Source: Gammaproteobacteria bacterium (GTDB lineage: Bacteria > Pseudomonadota > Gammaproteobacteria > JAABTG01). From it: a stretch of DNA of 6,981 bases. The first letter of the stretch is position 1. Each line of letters begins with the position of its first letter. A program made the translations under genes and the position numbers. Positions 1-5,206 of this stretch are shown here, piece by piece. The stretch lies in the NCBI GenBank assembly GCA_030066245.1, contig JASJBY010000217.1, forward strand, positions 1 through 6,981, written 5' to 3'. The notes beneath the pieces were generated by a model. The model searched no databases. It had not been told where the DNA came from and saw nothing but the letters and a program-made list of their open reading frames with translations.

Positions 1-1144
1 TCGGCAATGAAGGAACGCCTTCGACGCCCGCCGGCGGCGGGTCGCCGGTCGTCCCCGTCTTGACCAGGACCGAAGCGTAGGTACCGACCACCAGGTCGAC
101 GCCCTCCGGCAGCTTGCCAAGCTCGACCCGTACCGGAAGCCGCTGGGGCCGGCGGACCCACTCGTAGTGATCGAAGATCTTTGGCAGCAGCTGCTGCCCG
201 GTGCTGCCGTCTTTTTGATAGATGCCCCATCCCGTGCCCATCACACGGCCCCAGATCGGCTCGTCCGGGTAGCTCATCAGCTTGACGAGCGCCAGGTCGC
301 CCGTCTGCACATTCTCCAGATATTGCTCCTTGAAAAAGCCGTAGACCCAGTAGCTGCTGACGTCCACCAGCGCCAGGGCGGCGTGATGGGCGGTGACATG
401 GTCGCCGAGGCGAATATCCAGGTGGGTGACATAGCCGTCGACCGGCGCCACGACGCTGGTGAACTCGAGGTCCAGCTCCGCGTGATGCACTGCGGCCTTG
501 GCCCTGCGCAGGCGGGCATTCGCTTCTCCGTAGGCGCCGTGTTCGGCCTTGGCCCTGGCGAGATCGGCGACCGCTTCTCGATTGGTGGCCTCCGCCTGCC
601 GCAACTCCAACATGGCGCCTTCGAGCCGGGCCTCGGCGGCAACGGCGTCGGCTTCCGCGCGATCGAGACGTTCCTGGGAGGCGGCGCCTGTGCTCAGCAT
701 CTTGGTGTAGCGTGCGAACTGGGCCTGGAAATCCTTCAGCCGGGCCTGTTTGCCGATCACCTGCTGCTTATACCATTCGATCTCCTGTTCCGTCCGCTTG
801 ACGGCGGCTGCCGCGGCATCGATCTGCGCCGCCAGGGCGGCGATCTCGTCGATGGTCCCGTCGAGCTCGGCCCGCTGGTAATCCAATGTCGACTGGAAGG
901 TACGCGGGTCGATTTGGAACAGCAGATCGCCGGCCTTGACAAATTGATTGTCGATGATCGGCAGTTGCACGATGGTGCCGGAGACCCGCGGCGTGACCTG
1001 AACTACCTGGGCCATGACCTGCCCGTTGCGGGTCCAGGGATTGGCCCTGTAGGTCAGATACTTGTAGCCGACCAAAAACAGGGCGACCAGGACGATCGTG
1101 CCGGTCGCAAGGATTCTCGTTCGCATGCTTACGGAAGCTGTCAT
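1..1144 (-). CDS. HlyD/EmrA-family periplasmic adaptor, copy 1 (3' end beyond window)
   Basis: This is a membrane-fusion (adaptor) subunit that should link an inner-membrane pump to an outer-membrane channel. The frame is open for 381 codons from ATG 1144 down to the left edge with no stop. Visible parts are a membrane anchor (about residues 10-30), the NPWTRNGQVMA segment (35-45), a first lipoyl-like half (TPRVSG at 51, VKAGDLLFQIDP at 69-80), a long Ala/Glu-rich coiled-coil hairpin (about 85-222), a second lipoyl half (VVAPVDGYV, 231-239) and a beta-barrel region to about 362. Its ATG overlaps the TGA of the upstream DUF1656 gene (ATGA), which suggests translational coupling. It aligns without gaps to the adaptor at 3785-4942 from residue 35 to about 362, with about 79% identity over the shared region by eye, so only a few C-terminal residues should be missing. 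An in-frame ATG at 1159 is a less likely start. The substrate is not known; AaeA-like export of aromatic acids is the inference. Confidence 0.93.
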   Translation of the reverse strand, partial: MTASVSMRTRILATGTIVLVALFLVGYKYLTYRANPWTRNGQVMAQVVQVTPRVSGTIVQLPIIDNQFVKAGDLLFQIDPRTFQSTLDYQRAELDGTIDEIAALAAQIDAAAAAVKRTEQEIEWYKQQVIGKQARLKDFQAQFARYTKMLSTGAASQERLDRAEADAVAAEARLEGAMLELRQAEATNREAVADLARAKAEHGAYGEANARLRRAKAAVHHAELDLEFTSVVAPVDGYVTHLDIRLGDHVTAHHAALALVDVSSYWVYGFFKEQYLENVQTGDLALVKLMSYPDEPIWGRVMGTGWGIYQKDGSTGQQLLPKIFDHYEWVRRPQRLPVRVELGKLPEGVDLVVGTYASVLVKTGTTGDPPPAGVEGVPSLP

Positions 1145-1362
1145 GCCGGAATCACCCATGTGCTGATAACGAAGGTGTAGATGGCCCAGAGTGCCGCGAG
1201 CACGTACTGGGGATAGACGAAGTAGCGGGACAGCCGGTAGCGCCTGATCAGATAGACCGTCAGCAGCATCAGGAGCGCGCCCAGAATGCCGGCCACGAGC
1301 ATCGGCGGGAAGTAGATGCCCGTAATCTCCAGTTCGCTTGGCATGAAGCGTATGTTTGCCAT
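1141..1362 (-). CDS. DUF1656 (AaeX-like) small membrane protein, copy 1
   Basis: A 73-residue inner-membrane protein with two hydrophobic segments (about residues 17-39 and 50-70) separated by the basic turn RRYRLSRYF. The TGIYFPP and YRLSRYF...P motifs and the short length fit DUF1656, the family of AaeX, whose members sit beside HlyD adaptors and FUSC pumps. Their biochemical role is unclear. The start at 1362 gives the same length and gap-free register as the copy at 4939-5160 (33 of 73 identical). An internal ATG at 1344 is possible but lacks a Shine-Dalgarno, and the one for 1362 is itself weak (GGGAAG). The last codon overlaps the adaptor start. Unlike the other copy, no pump gene lies upstream; a 358-bp non-coding gap does, so this gene is probably first in its operon. 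Confidence 0.88.
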   Translation of the reverse strand: MANIRFMPSELEITGIYFPPMLVAGILGALLMLLTVYLIRRYRLSRYFVYPQYVLAALWAIYTFVISTWVIPA

Positions 1363-1457
1363 GGGGTCGCTTCCCGTTTTGCCCGGTCAGACCGAAACCG
1401 CGCGCGCTTTGCATCGGCGCCGTCTGCTGCAAGGCGGTAGCCGGCGGGCCTTCCGGG

Positions 1458-1481
1458 TGCTATTTTATACGGTAAAGCACA
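1458..1481 (-). promoter_or_regulatory. Weak promoter/operator candidate for the copy 1 cassette
   Basis: On the minus strand this reads a TATAAAAT patch inside an imperfect 24-bp palindrome with GTGCT/AGCAC ends. It stands out in GC-rich surroundings and lies about 100 bp upstream of the DUF1656 start at 1362. No good -35 hexamer is found at normal spacing, so an activator-dependent promoter or chance are both possible. LysR-type regulators often control AaeXAB-like operons and bind palindromes, but no regulator gene is visible here. Confidence 0.22.
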
Positions 1482-1493
1482 GCTCCCGCCACC

Positions 1494-1542
1494 CCGGGCG
1501 TCGAACGCGTCCCAGACCCGCAAAGGGGCGATCGACGCCCGG
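1494..1542. repeat. 11-bp perfect inverted repeat, 27-bp spacer
   Basis: CCGGGCGTCGA at 1494-1504 is matched by its exact reverse complement TCGACGCCCGG at 1532-1542. Neither side is followed by a T-run, so it is not a simple intrinsic terminator on either strand. It sits 130-180 bp upstream of the leftward DUF1656 gene and could be an operator, a cruciform or a leader hairpin. Confidence 0.6.
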
Positions 1543-1720
1543 TAAACTATCGTTTGTCAACTGCAAGGTATTTCCATGCTGTCACCGACGAAATACTGTC
1601 CTTAAACCTGTCGAGCAAAGATTAATAAAGCTTAACGATGTTGATGCTTTTTTCCGCGCGTTACCGGCCTGCGGAACTTGAAGCCAATATCGGATAGAAT
1701 TGGGATTGGAGACCGTAATT

Positions 1721-1921
1721 ATGAAAAATGGGTTTCAAGTAAAAAAATCCGATTTGCTCGTCATAGGCACTTTTCTGCTGCTGGGCGGGCTTGTTCTCCT
1801 CTTAACGATCGACTTCATATGGGGTGTCCTTTGCTTTGTGGTGTCCTTTACCTGTTTCTACCAGGCACATGTTCGTGATAAGGATGACACCGGTCCAAAC
1901 CGGCGTCTTGGTGATTGGTGA
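1721..1921 (+). CDS. 66-residue membrane protein, two predicted helices
   Basis: A small protein not assigned to a family. After a short basic N-terminus (MKNGFQVKKSD) come two hydrophobic stretches, about residues 12-29 and 31-47, joined by a single Asp region (TIDF). The polar, charged tail (HVRDKDDTGPNRRLGDW) is probably cytoplasmic. ATG 1721 is preferred because GGAG lies at 1708-1711 with 9-nt spacing; a TTG at 1700 would extend it by seven residues but covers the ribosome binding site. It is transcribed divergently from the copy 1 efflux pair across the 358-bp gap and is followed by a 255-bp gap. Short length is the main reason for caution, but hydrophobic pattern, ribosome binding site and clean stop support a real gene. 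Confidence 0.65.
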   Translation: MKNGFQVKKSDLLVIGTFLLLGGLVLLLTIDFIWGVLCFVVSFTCFYQAHVRDKDDTGPNRRLGDW

Positions 1922-2060
1922 ATATGTCTGAACCAGGCTGGAACCGATAAATGCTCTCGTCAGTCGTTGACTTGACGATGACCCCAAGGCATTTTACCGA
2001 CGCAGGGTTTTGCTATCAGGGTACGCGCCCGGCACCCGGGAAATCGATCGAAATTCGAAA

Positions 2061-2066
2061 TATAAT
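2061..2066 (+). promoter_or_regulatory. Possible -10 box for the exported protein gene
   Basis: A perfect TATAAT lies in an AT-rich island (about 2044-2095) upstream of the gene at 2177. It is framed by CGAAAT and ATTTTCG, giving a near-palindrome. No acceptable -35 is present 16-18 bp upstream. If used, transcription would start near 2073 and give a leader of about 100 nt. Confidence 0.3.
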
Positions 2067-2100
2067 AATTTTCGGCTGTATGTATAGCTTTTTACACGTC

Positions 2101-2137
2101 CCAGGTTGCTGAGGTATTAGGTGCAACCGCTACCTGG
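2101..2137 (+). promoter_or_regulatory. Possible leader hairpins upstream of the exported protein gene
   Basis: CCAGGT (2101-2106) can pair with ACCTGG (2132-2137), while the overlapping GGTTGC (2104-2109) can pair with GCAACC (2123-2128). The two pairings compete for GGT at 2104-2106. The elements lie 36 nt or more before the ribosome binding site at 2166-2170. Function is unproven. Confidence 0.25.
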
Positions 2138-2176
2138 CAGCGACTCGAGTGCGCGGCGTAAGAACGGAGGAAAATG

Positions 2177-2944
2177 ATGAGCAAGAAATTCGTAAGCTGC
2201 CTTCTGGCGACCACCCTGATGGGGCTTTCCCAGGTATCGACAGGGCAGCAGATAACCCCCCATTCCTCGCCTCCGAGTCCGGAAGTCGTCAAGAAACGCC
2301 TGGATTCCATGCCCACTCGGCTGCCGCGGCCAACCCCGGTCGCACCGCCGAGTAACGAACGGATCGCGGATCTGCTGGCGTTCAAGGCGCCCTGGGTGTG
2401 GCGCATCGACTCGGTTGAGATTGAGCGATCCCAGAATGTGGGAACCGCCTCTGCGCCCGTCCACAAACAGCGCTTCGAGGCCAGGGTCAGCCTGAAAGAG
2501 AACCTGTACAAGTTGGTCGATGATCCCTATCAATCAACCGAGAGCCCCTATGAAACGGCCCAGCGTTACGGCAACACGCGTATCGTGGAGACGACTGCAG
2601 AGGCAGGCCACACCCACAGGCTTCACGGAGTGGCCACGTCCGTCTACCTCAATGGGCAATACAACACGTTTTTCGCGTTTGAGAATCTGCCGGCCGATAT
2701 GGGCCGCCCGCTCAATCAGTTCGAAGGCAACATCCTGGTGCAGGGCTCCCCGGAGGAACGCCGGTTTACGGCGGAGCGCGAGCGGCAGCGGAAAGCCGAT
2801 TATAAGGCCCATAAAAAAGCCAAGGCCATGAAGCATAAAGAACTGGAAGCGGAAACCCGACGTCACGCGGTAGAAGAGGCGCAAAGGCGCGCCGCCGATG
2901 CCGAGGCGGCGCGTGAGGCAGCAGCGCGTGAGGCCGCCAAGTAA
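2177..2944 (+). CDS. Exported protein of unknown function with charged C-terminal helix
   Basis: A 255-residue protein whose family I do not recognise. It begins with a signal-peptide-like segment (MSKKFVSCLLATTLMGLSQV), so export to the periplasm or envelope is likely; no proper lipobox is seen. A Pro-rich stretch follows (about 28-60), then a mixed globular region (about 62-190, with FKAPWVWRIDSVEIE and SVYLNGQYNTFFAFENLP). The C-terminal 60 residues are rich in Lys, Arg, Glu and Ala and predicted helical or coiled coil, ending in two AREAA repeats encoded by an 11-bp direct repeat (2909-2919, 2924-2934). The strong GGAGG at 2166-2170 is 6 nt from ATG 2177 and only 3 nt from the adjacent ATG 2174, so 2177 is chosen. 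It has no close neighbour on its strand and looks monocistronic. Confidence 0.85.
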   Translation: MSKKFVSCLLATTLMGLSQVSTGQQITPHSSPPSPEVVKKRLDSMPTRLPRPTPVAPPSNERIADLLAFKAPWVWRIDSVEIERSQNVGTASAPVHKQRFEARVSLKENLYKLVDDPYQSTESPYETAQRYGNTRIVETTAEAGHTHRLHGVATSVYLNGQYNTFFAFENLPADMGRPLNQFEGNILVQGSPEERRFTAERERQRKADYKAHKKAKAMKHKELEAETRRHAVEEAQRRAADAEAAREAAAREAAK

Positions 2945-2970
2945 AGGGGCTCTCAAGCATTGAGCCGATC

Positions 2971-3003
2971 TAGGATGTGCTGGGCGCAGCGAAGCGCATC
3001 ATT
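2971..3003. repeat. Dispersed GCGCAGCGAA-type palindrome
   Basis: GATGTGCT (2974-2981) and AGCGCATC (2993-3000) form an 8-bp stem with one G-T pair around a loop containing GCGCAGCGA. It resembles, from memory, a repeat (GGATGGG...GCGCAGCGAA...CCCATC) scattered through intergenic regions of many gammaproteobacteria. It sits just after the stop of the exported protein gene. Only one copy is seen here. Confidence 0.4.
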
Positions 3004-3035
3004 CAGACGATGATCAAAATTTGACTAGGAAATGA

Positions 3036-3074
3036 CTGGCCCATTCTGCCAGATTCACTGCTGACAATCTGGAG
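3036..3074 (+). promoter_or_regulatory. Ribosome binding site inside mutually exclusive hairpins
   Basis: The Shine-Dalgarno GGAG (3071-3074) serves the GTG at 3081. CCAGATT (3049-3055) pairs perfectly with AATCTGG (3066-3072), burying the first half of GGAG in a 7-bp stem with a 10-nt loop. CTGGC (3036-3040) can instead pair with GCCAG (3048-3052), which would free GGAG. The layout resembles a translational switch, but stems this short can arise by chance. Confidence 0.35.
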
Positions 3075-3080
3075 TATCCC

Positions 3081-3161
3081 GTGAGAATCGATCATCTTAT
3101 GGATATTGTTATTTTGTTAGGTGTGGTAGCGGCCCTCTACTTTTTAATGTTTTTTTGGTAG
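3081..3161 (+). CDS. 26-residue single-helix membrane microprotein
   Basis: A short frame starting with GTG 3081 and ending at TAG 3159-3161. The product begins MRIDHLMDIVILLGVV and ends AALYFLMFFW: a short polar N-terminus, then one hydrophobic segment of about 19 residues with no charge, long enough to span the inner membrane. GGAG at 3071-3074 has ideal 6-nt spacing. The 136-bp gap upstream contains the dispersed palindrome and the paired hairpins. Alternative start ATG 3099 has no ribosome binding site. Such proteins often modulate larger membrane complexes, but no partner can be named. Support is ribosome binding site plus hydrophobic composition only; chance is possible. Confidence 0.5.
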   Translation: MRIDHLMDIVILLGVVAALYFLMFFW

Positions 3162-3206
3162 CCCGTCCGGAGGACTTTTGACGCTAAAGTATTGACCAAT
3201 AGTTAG

Positions 3207-3235
3207 CTCTCGCAAAGGCGCCAAGCGCGCAAAGG
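3207..3235 (+). repeat. Left terminal inverted repeat of the GxxExxY element
   Basis: Begins CTCTCGCAAAG and ends GCAAAGG. It differs from the right arm at repeat positions 12, 16 and 21. It lies 10 bp beyond the pseudogene's stop codon. Confidence 0.65.
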
Positions 3236-3245
3236 TTTTTTGAAT

Positions 3246-3629
3246 TTATTCGACAAGGCGATTTACCATGCGATTGATGCCATTTTTCATCAAGGATTCG
3301 CTGAAGTTCAACAGATAGCCAAGATGCATGCCCGTAAGGCCCAGGTATGTTAGCAGCTGTTTCTTATGTGCATTGTTGAGCTTCTCAACACACTTGAGCC
3401 CAACAATAACTTTATTCTCGACGATCAGATCGGCCCTGAATCCTTCATCAAACCTGAGTCCTCGGTATTCGATGGGGATGGCAACCTGTCGCTCAACCTG
3501 AAAACCTCGTTACCTCAACTGATGCGCCAGAATGGTCTCGTAGACTGTTTCCAGCAACCCCGGCCCCGTCTCCCGGTGAATTTGAACCGCAAGATCGACA
3601 ATACAATTTCCAATATCGTTTTCTACCAT
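3246..3629 (-). pseudogene. GxxExxY family (PD-(D/E)XK-like) protein, inactivated
   Basis: Reading the stop as one codon gives 127 residues, the usual size for GxxExxY proteins (TIGR04256/PDDEXK_3). These resemble PD-(D/E)XK nucleases and have no established role. The signature is intact at residues 24-30 (G-LL-E-TV-Y), as are QVERQV (44-49), FDEGFRADL (60-68), KKQLLTYL (89-96) and the C-terminal GINRMVN (117-123). Codon 40 (3512-3510) is TAA where the family has Lys, Glu or Gln; the frame continues unchanged on both sides. Residue 77 (3401-3399) is Gly (GGG) in VIVGLK where the family has VIVELK, removing the presumed catalytic Glu. ATG 3629 is chosen because AAAGGA in the right inverted repeat lies 9-10 nt upstream; a frame start at 3722 would translate the repeat itself. 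Read-through or sequencing error could explain the TAA alone. Confidence 0.88.
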
Positions 3630-3640
3630 TAGCCGCATTT

Positions 3641-3669
3641 CCTTTGCGTGCTTCGCGTCTTTGCGAGAG
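3641..3669 (-). repeat. Right terminal inverted repeat of the GxxExxY element
   Basis: The minus-strand reading begins CTCTCGCAAAG and ends GCAAAGG, 26 of 29 identical to the left arm. Its inner end supplies the AAAGGA ribosome binding site of the pseudogene, and translated in the pseudogene frame it gives SRKDAKHAKE. Confidence 0.65.
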
Positions 3670-3784
3670 TATAAACAGTGTGAGTTCAGACAGCCTTGAC
3701 CGATGCGGTTCGTTGCACTCACCGCATCCTGCAGATCTACCGATCACCGGTGAGTGAGCGTGTTATGCGGGATAGCTCGCCGTT

Positions 3785-4942
3785 TCAATGAAGAATCCAC
3801 GGCACCGGCGGAACCCCTTCCGGGGCCGGCTCGTCGGCCGTGTCGGTCATGACCAGGACCGAGGTGGTCGTACCAACCACCAGGTCGACGCCCTCAGGCA
3901 GCTCGCCGAGCTCCACTCGCACCGGCACCCGCTGGGCCAGGCGGATCCAGTCGTAGCTCGGATCGATCTTCGGCAGCAGCTTTTCCCCGGTGCTGCCGTC
4001 TTCCTGATAGACACCCCAGCCCTTGCTGATGACGCGGCCCCAGATCGGGGTGTCCGGGTATCTCATCATCGTGACGAGCGCCAGGTCGCCTGGCTTCATG
4101 TCTCCCATGGCGCTTTCCTTGAAGAAGCCGTACACCCAGTAACTGGAGACGTCCACCAGAGCCAGAACCGCTTTCTTGGCGGTGGCATGGTCGCCGAGGC
4201 GCAGCTTAAGGTTGGTGACATAGCCGTCGACCGGCGCCACGACGCTGGTGAACTCCAGGTCCAGCTCCGCATGATGAACCGCCGCCTTGGCCCGCCGCAG
4301 GCGGGCGTTCGCCTCCCCATAGGCGCCGTGTTCGGCCTTGGCTCTGGCTAGATCGGCGATCGCCTGGAGATTGTCGGCCTCCGCCTGGCGCAGCTCCGCC
4401 TGGGCGCCTACGAGCCGGGCCTCGGCGGCAACCACATCGGCCTCCGCCCGATCCAGCCGCTCCTGGGAGGTGGCGCCTTTGGGCAGCATCTTGGTATAGC
4501 GTGCGAACTGGGCCTCGAAATCCTTCAGCCGAGCCTTTTTGCCGATCACCTGCTGCTTGTACCAGGCGATCTCTTCTTCGGTTCGCGTGACGGCGGCGGT
4601 CGAGGCATCGATCTGGGCCGCCAGGGCCGCGATCTCGTCGATGGTCGCGTCGAGCTGGGCCCGCTTGTGGTCCAGCGTGGACTGGAAGGTGCGTGGGTCG
4701 ATCTGGAACAGCAGGTCACCGGCCTTGACGAACTGGTTGTCTATTATGGGCAGTTCAACGAGGGTGCCGGAGACCCGCGGCGTGATCTGGATGACCTGGG
4801 CCATGACCTGACCATTGCGGGTCCAGGGATTGAGCAGATAGTCCCAATACCTGAAGACGACCAACCCGATCAGGACCAGGACGATCGCGCTGAGTATAAG
4901 GACTCTTTTCTGTGTGTTTTCTGTGTTTTCGGTAGATGTCAT
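3785..4942 (-). CDS. HlyD/EmrA-family periplasmic adaptor, copy 2
   Basis: A 385-residue adaptor that should bridge the FUSC pump encoded in the same operon and an outer-membrane channel encoded elsewhere. Layout: cytoplasmic N-terminus (1-12), membrane anchor (about 13-32), first lipoyl half (TPRVSG at 54, VKAGDLLFQIDP at 72-83), coiled-coil hairpin (about 88-225), second lipoyl half (VVAPVDGYV, 234-242) and beta-barrel (about 263-365), then a Pro-rich tail. Residues 197-243 are identical to copy 1. ATG 4942 overlaps the upstream DUF1656 stop (ATGA), matching copy 1; a TTG at 4957 could add five residues. The N-terminus contains ENTENT, encoded by two tandem 9-bp units (4913-4930) absent from copy 1. 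At about 385 residues it is longer than AaeA (about 310) and closer to EmrA. No clear terminator follows. Confidence 0.95.
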   Translation of the reverse strand: MTSTENTENTQKRVLILSAIVLVLIGLVVFRYWDYLLNPWTRNGQVMAQVIQITPRVSGTLVELPIIDNQFVKAGDLLFQIDPRTFQSTLDHKRAQLDATIDEIAALAAQIDASTAAVTRTEEEIAWYKQQVIGKKARLKDFEAQFARYTKMLPKGATSQERLDRAEADVVAAEARLVGAQAELRQAEADNLQAIADLARAKAEHGAYGEANARLRRAKAAVHHAELDLEFTSVVAPVDGYVTNLKLRLGDHATAKKAVLALVDVSSYWVYGFFKESAMGDMKPGDLALVTMMRYPDTPIWGRVISKGWGVYQEDGSTGEKLLPKIDPSYDWIRLAQRVPVRVELGELPEGVDLVVGTTTSVLVMTDTADEPAPEGVPPVPWILH

Positions 4943-5160
4943 GCGGGAATCACCCAAAGGCTCAAGAGAACGGTATAAATGGTTGCCATGGCTGCCATTA
5001 CCAGATGTGGAAACATGAAGTAACGGGACAGCCGGTAGTGGTTGAGCAGAAAGGCCGTCACGAAGGTCAAGATGATAGCCAGACCGAAGTTGATCAGCAA
5101 CGGCACGAAGTAGAGGCCCGTGAGGTCCACTTCGGTCGGGATCAAACTCTCACTTCCCAT
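4939..5160 (-). CDS. DUF1656 (AaeX-like) small membrane protein, copy 2
   Basis: A 73-residue protein with two hydrophobic segments (about 17-39 and 50-70) and the family turn motif YRLSRYF at 42-48. It starts 46 nt after the pump gene stop, with GAGAG about 8-10 nt before ATG 5160, and its TGA overlaps the adaptor start. It sits between pump and adaptor genes, so co-transcription is expected. It shares 33 of 73 residues with copy 1, mainly the turn and the C-terminal WVIPA. The WVIPA identity is partly forced because the same bases include the adaptor's start region. Confidence 0.9.
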   Translation of the reverse strand: MGSESLIPTEVDLTGLYFVPLLINFGLAIILTFVTAFLLNHYRLSRYFMFPHLVMAAMATIYTVLLSLWVIPA

Positions 5161-5206
5161 AGTGCTTTCTCTCTCGCTACAAGGTCGACATCACGCTCAC
5201 CACGGA

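Larger units (their letters stand above)
1363..1720. other. Intergenic region between divergent genes
   Basis: This 358-bp gap separates the leftward DUF1656-adaptor pair from the rightward 66-residue membrane protein, so it should hold promoters for both. The half near 1363-1550 is GC-rich and contains an inverted repeat (1494-1542) and a TATAAA-like patch (1461-1468). The half near 1550-1700 is AT-rich. A TTGACA hexamer occurs on the minus strand at 1560-1555 but has no matching -10 at 16-18 bp. TAGAAT at 1695-1700 on the plus strand also lacks a well-spaced -35. Short open frames here have no homology I recognise and look like chance. Confidence 0.6.
3207..3669. mobile_element. 463-bp inverted-repeat element carrying a dead GxxExxY gene
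   Basis: A 29-bp repeat starting CTCTCGCAAAG at 3207-3235 (plus strand) recurs in inverted orientation at 3641-3669 with 26 of 29 positions identical. The pair encloses the GxxExxY pseudogene and little else. No transposase is encoded, so if mobile it would be a non-autonomous cassette moved in trans. I see no convincing target-site duplication. GxxExxY genes are often found, from my recollection of such loci, next to sequences that translate as SRKDAK, which is what this repeat encodes; the flanking-repeat association is therefore probably not unique. Confidence 0.55.

Noticed and set aside
167..1180. 337-codon plus-strand open frame
   Set aside because: It is antisense to adaptor copy 1, whose minus frame matches HlyD along its whole length and aligns with copy 2.
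1555..1560. Perfect TTGACA on the minus strand as a -35 for cassette 1
   Set aside because: The sequence 16-18 bp downstream is GC-rich with nothing like a -10.
1316..1681. 121-codon plus-strand frame across the intergenic gap
   Set aside because: It begins inside DUF1656 on the opposite strand, has no ribosome binding site and an Arg-rich composition typical of chance GC-rich frames.
2117..2533. Two minus-strand frames of about 138 codons
   Set aside because: They lie opposite the exported protein gene, which has a strong ribosome binding site and signal peptide.
3165..3179. GTCC-GGA-GGAC hairpin followed by TTTT, as terminator of the microprotein
   Set aside because: The stem is 4 bp and the T-run is only four bases, too weak to call.
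3246..3629. Frameshift in the GxxExxY gene
   Set aside because: Codon phase is the same on both sides of the TAA; only a nonsense change is needed.
3366..3632. 88-codon plus-strand frame
   Set aside because: Opposite the GxxExxY pseudogene, whose minus-strand frame carries the family motifs.
3744..3753. TCACCGGTGA 10-bp palindrome between the element and adaptor copy 2
   Set aside because: No loop, no T-run and short enough to be chance.
3788..4351. 187-codon plus-strand open frame
   Set aside because: Antisense shadow of adaptor copy 2; its similarity to the 167-1180 frame only reflects the duplicated adaptor underneath.
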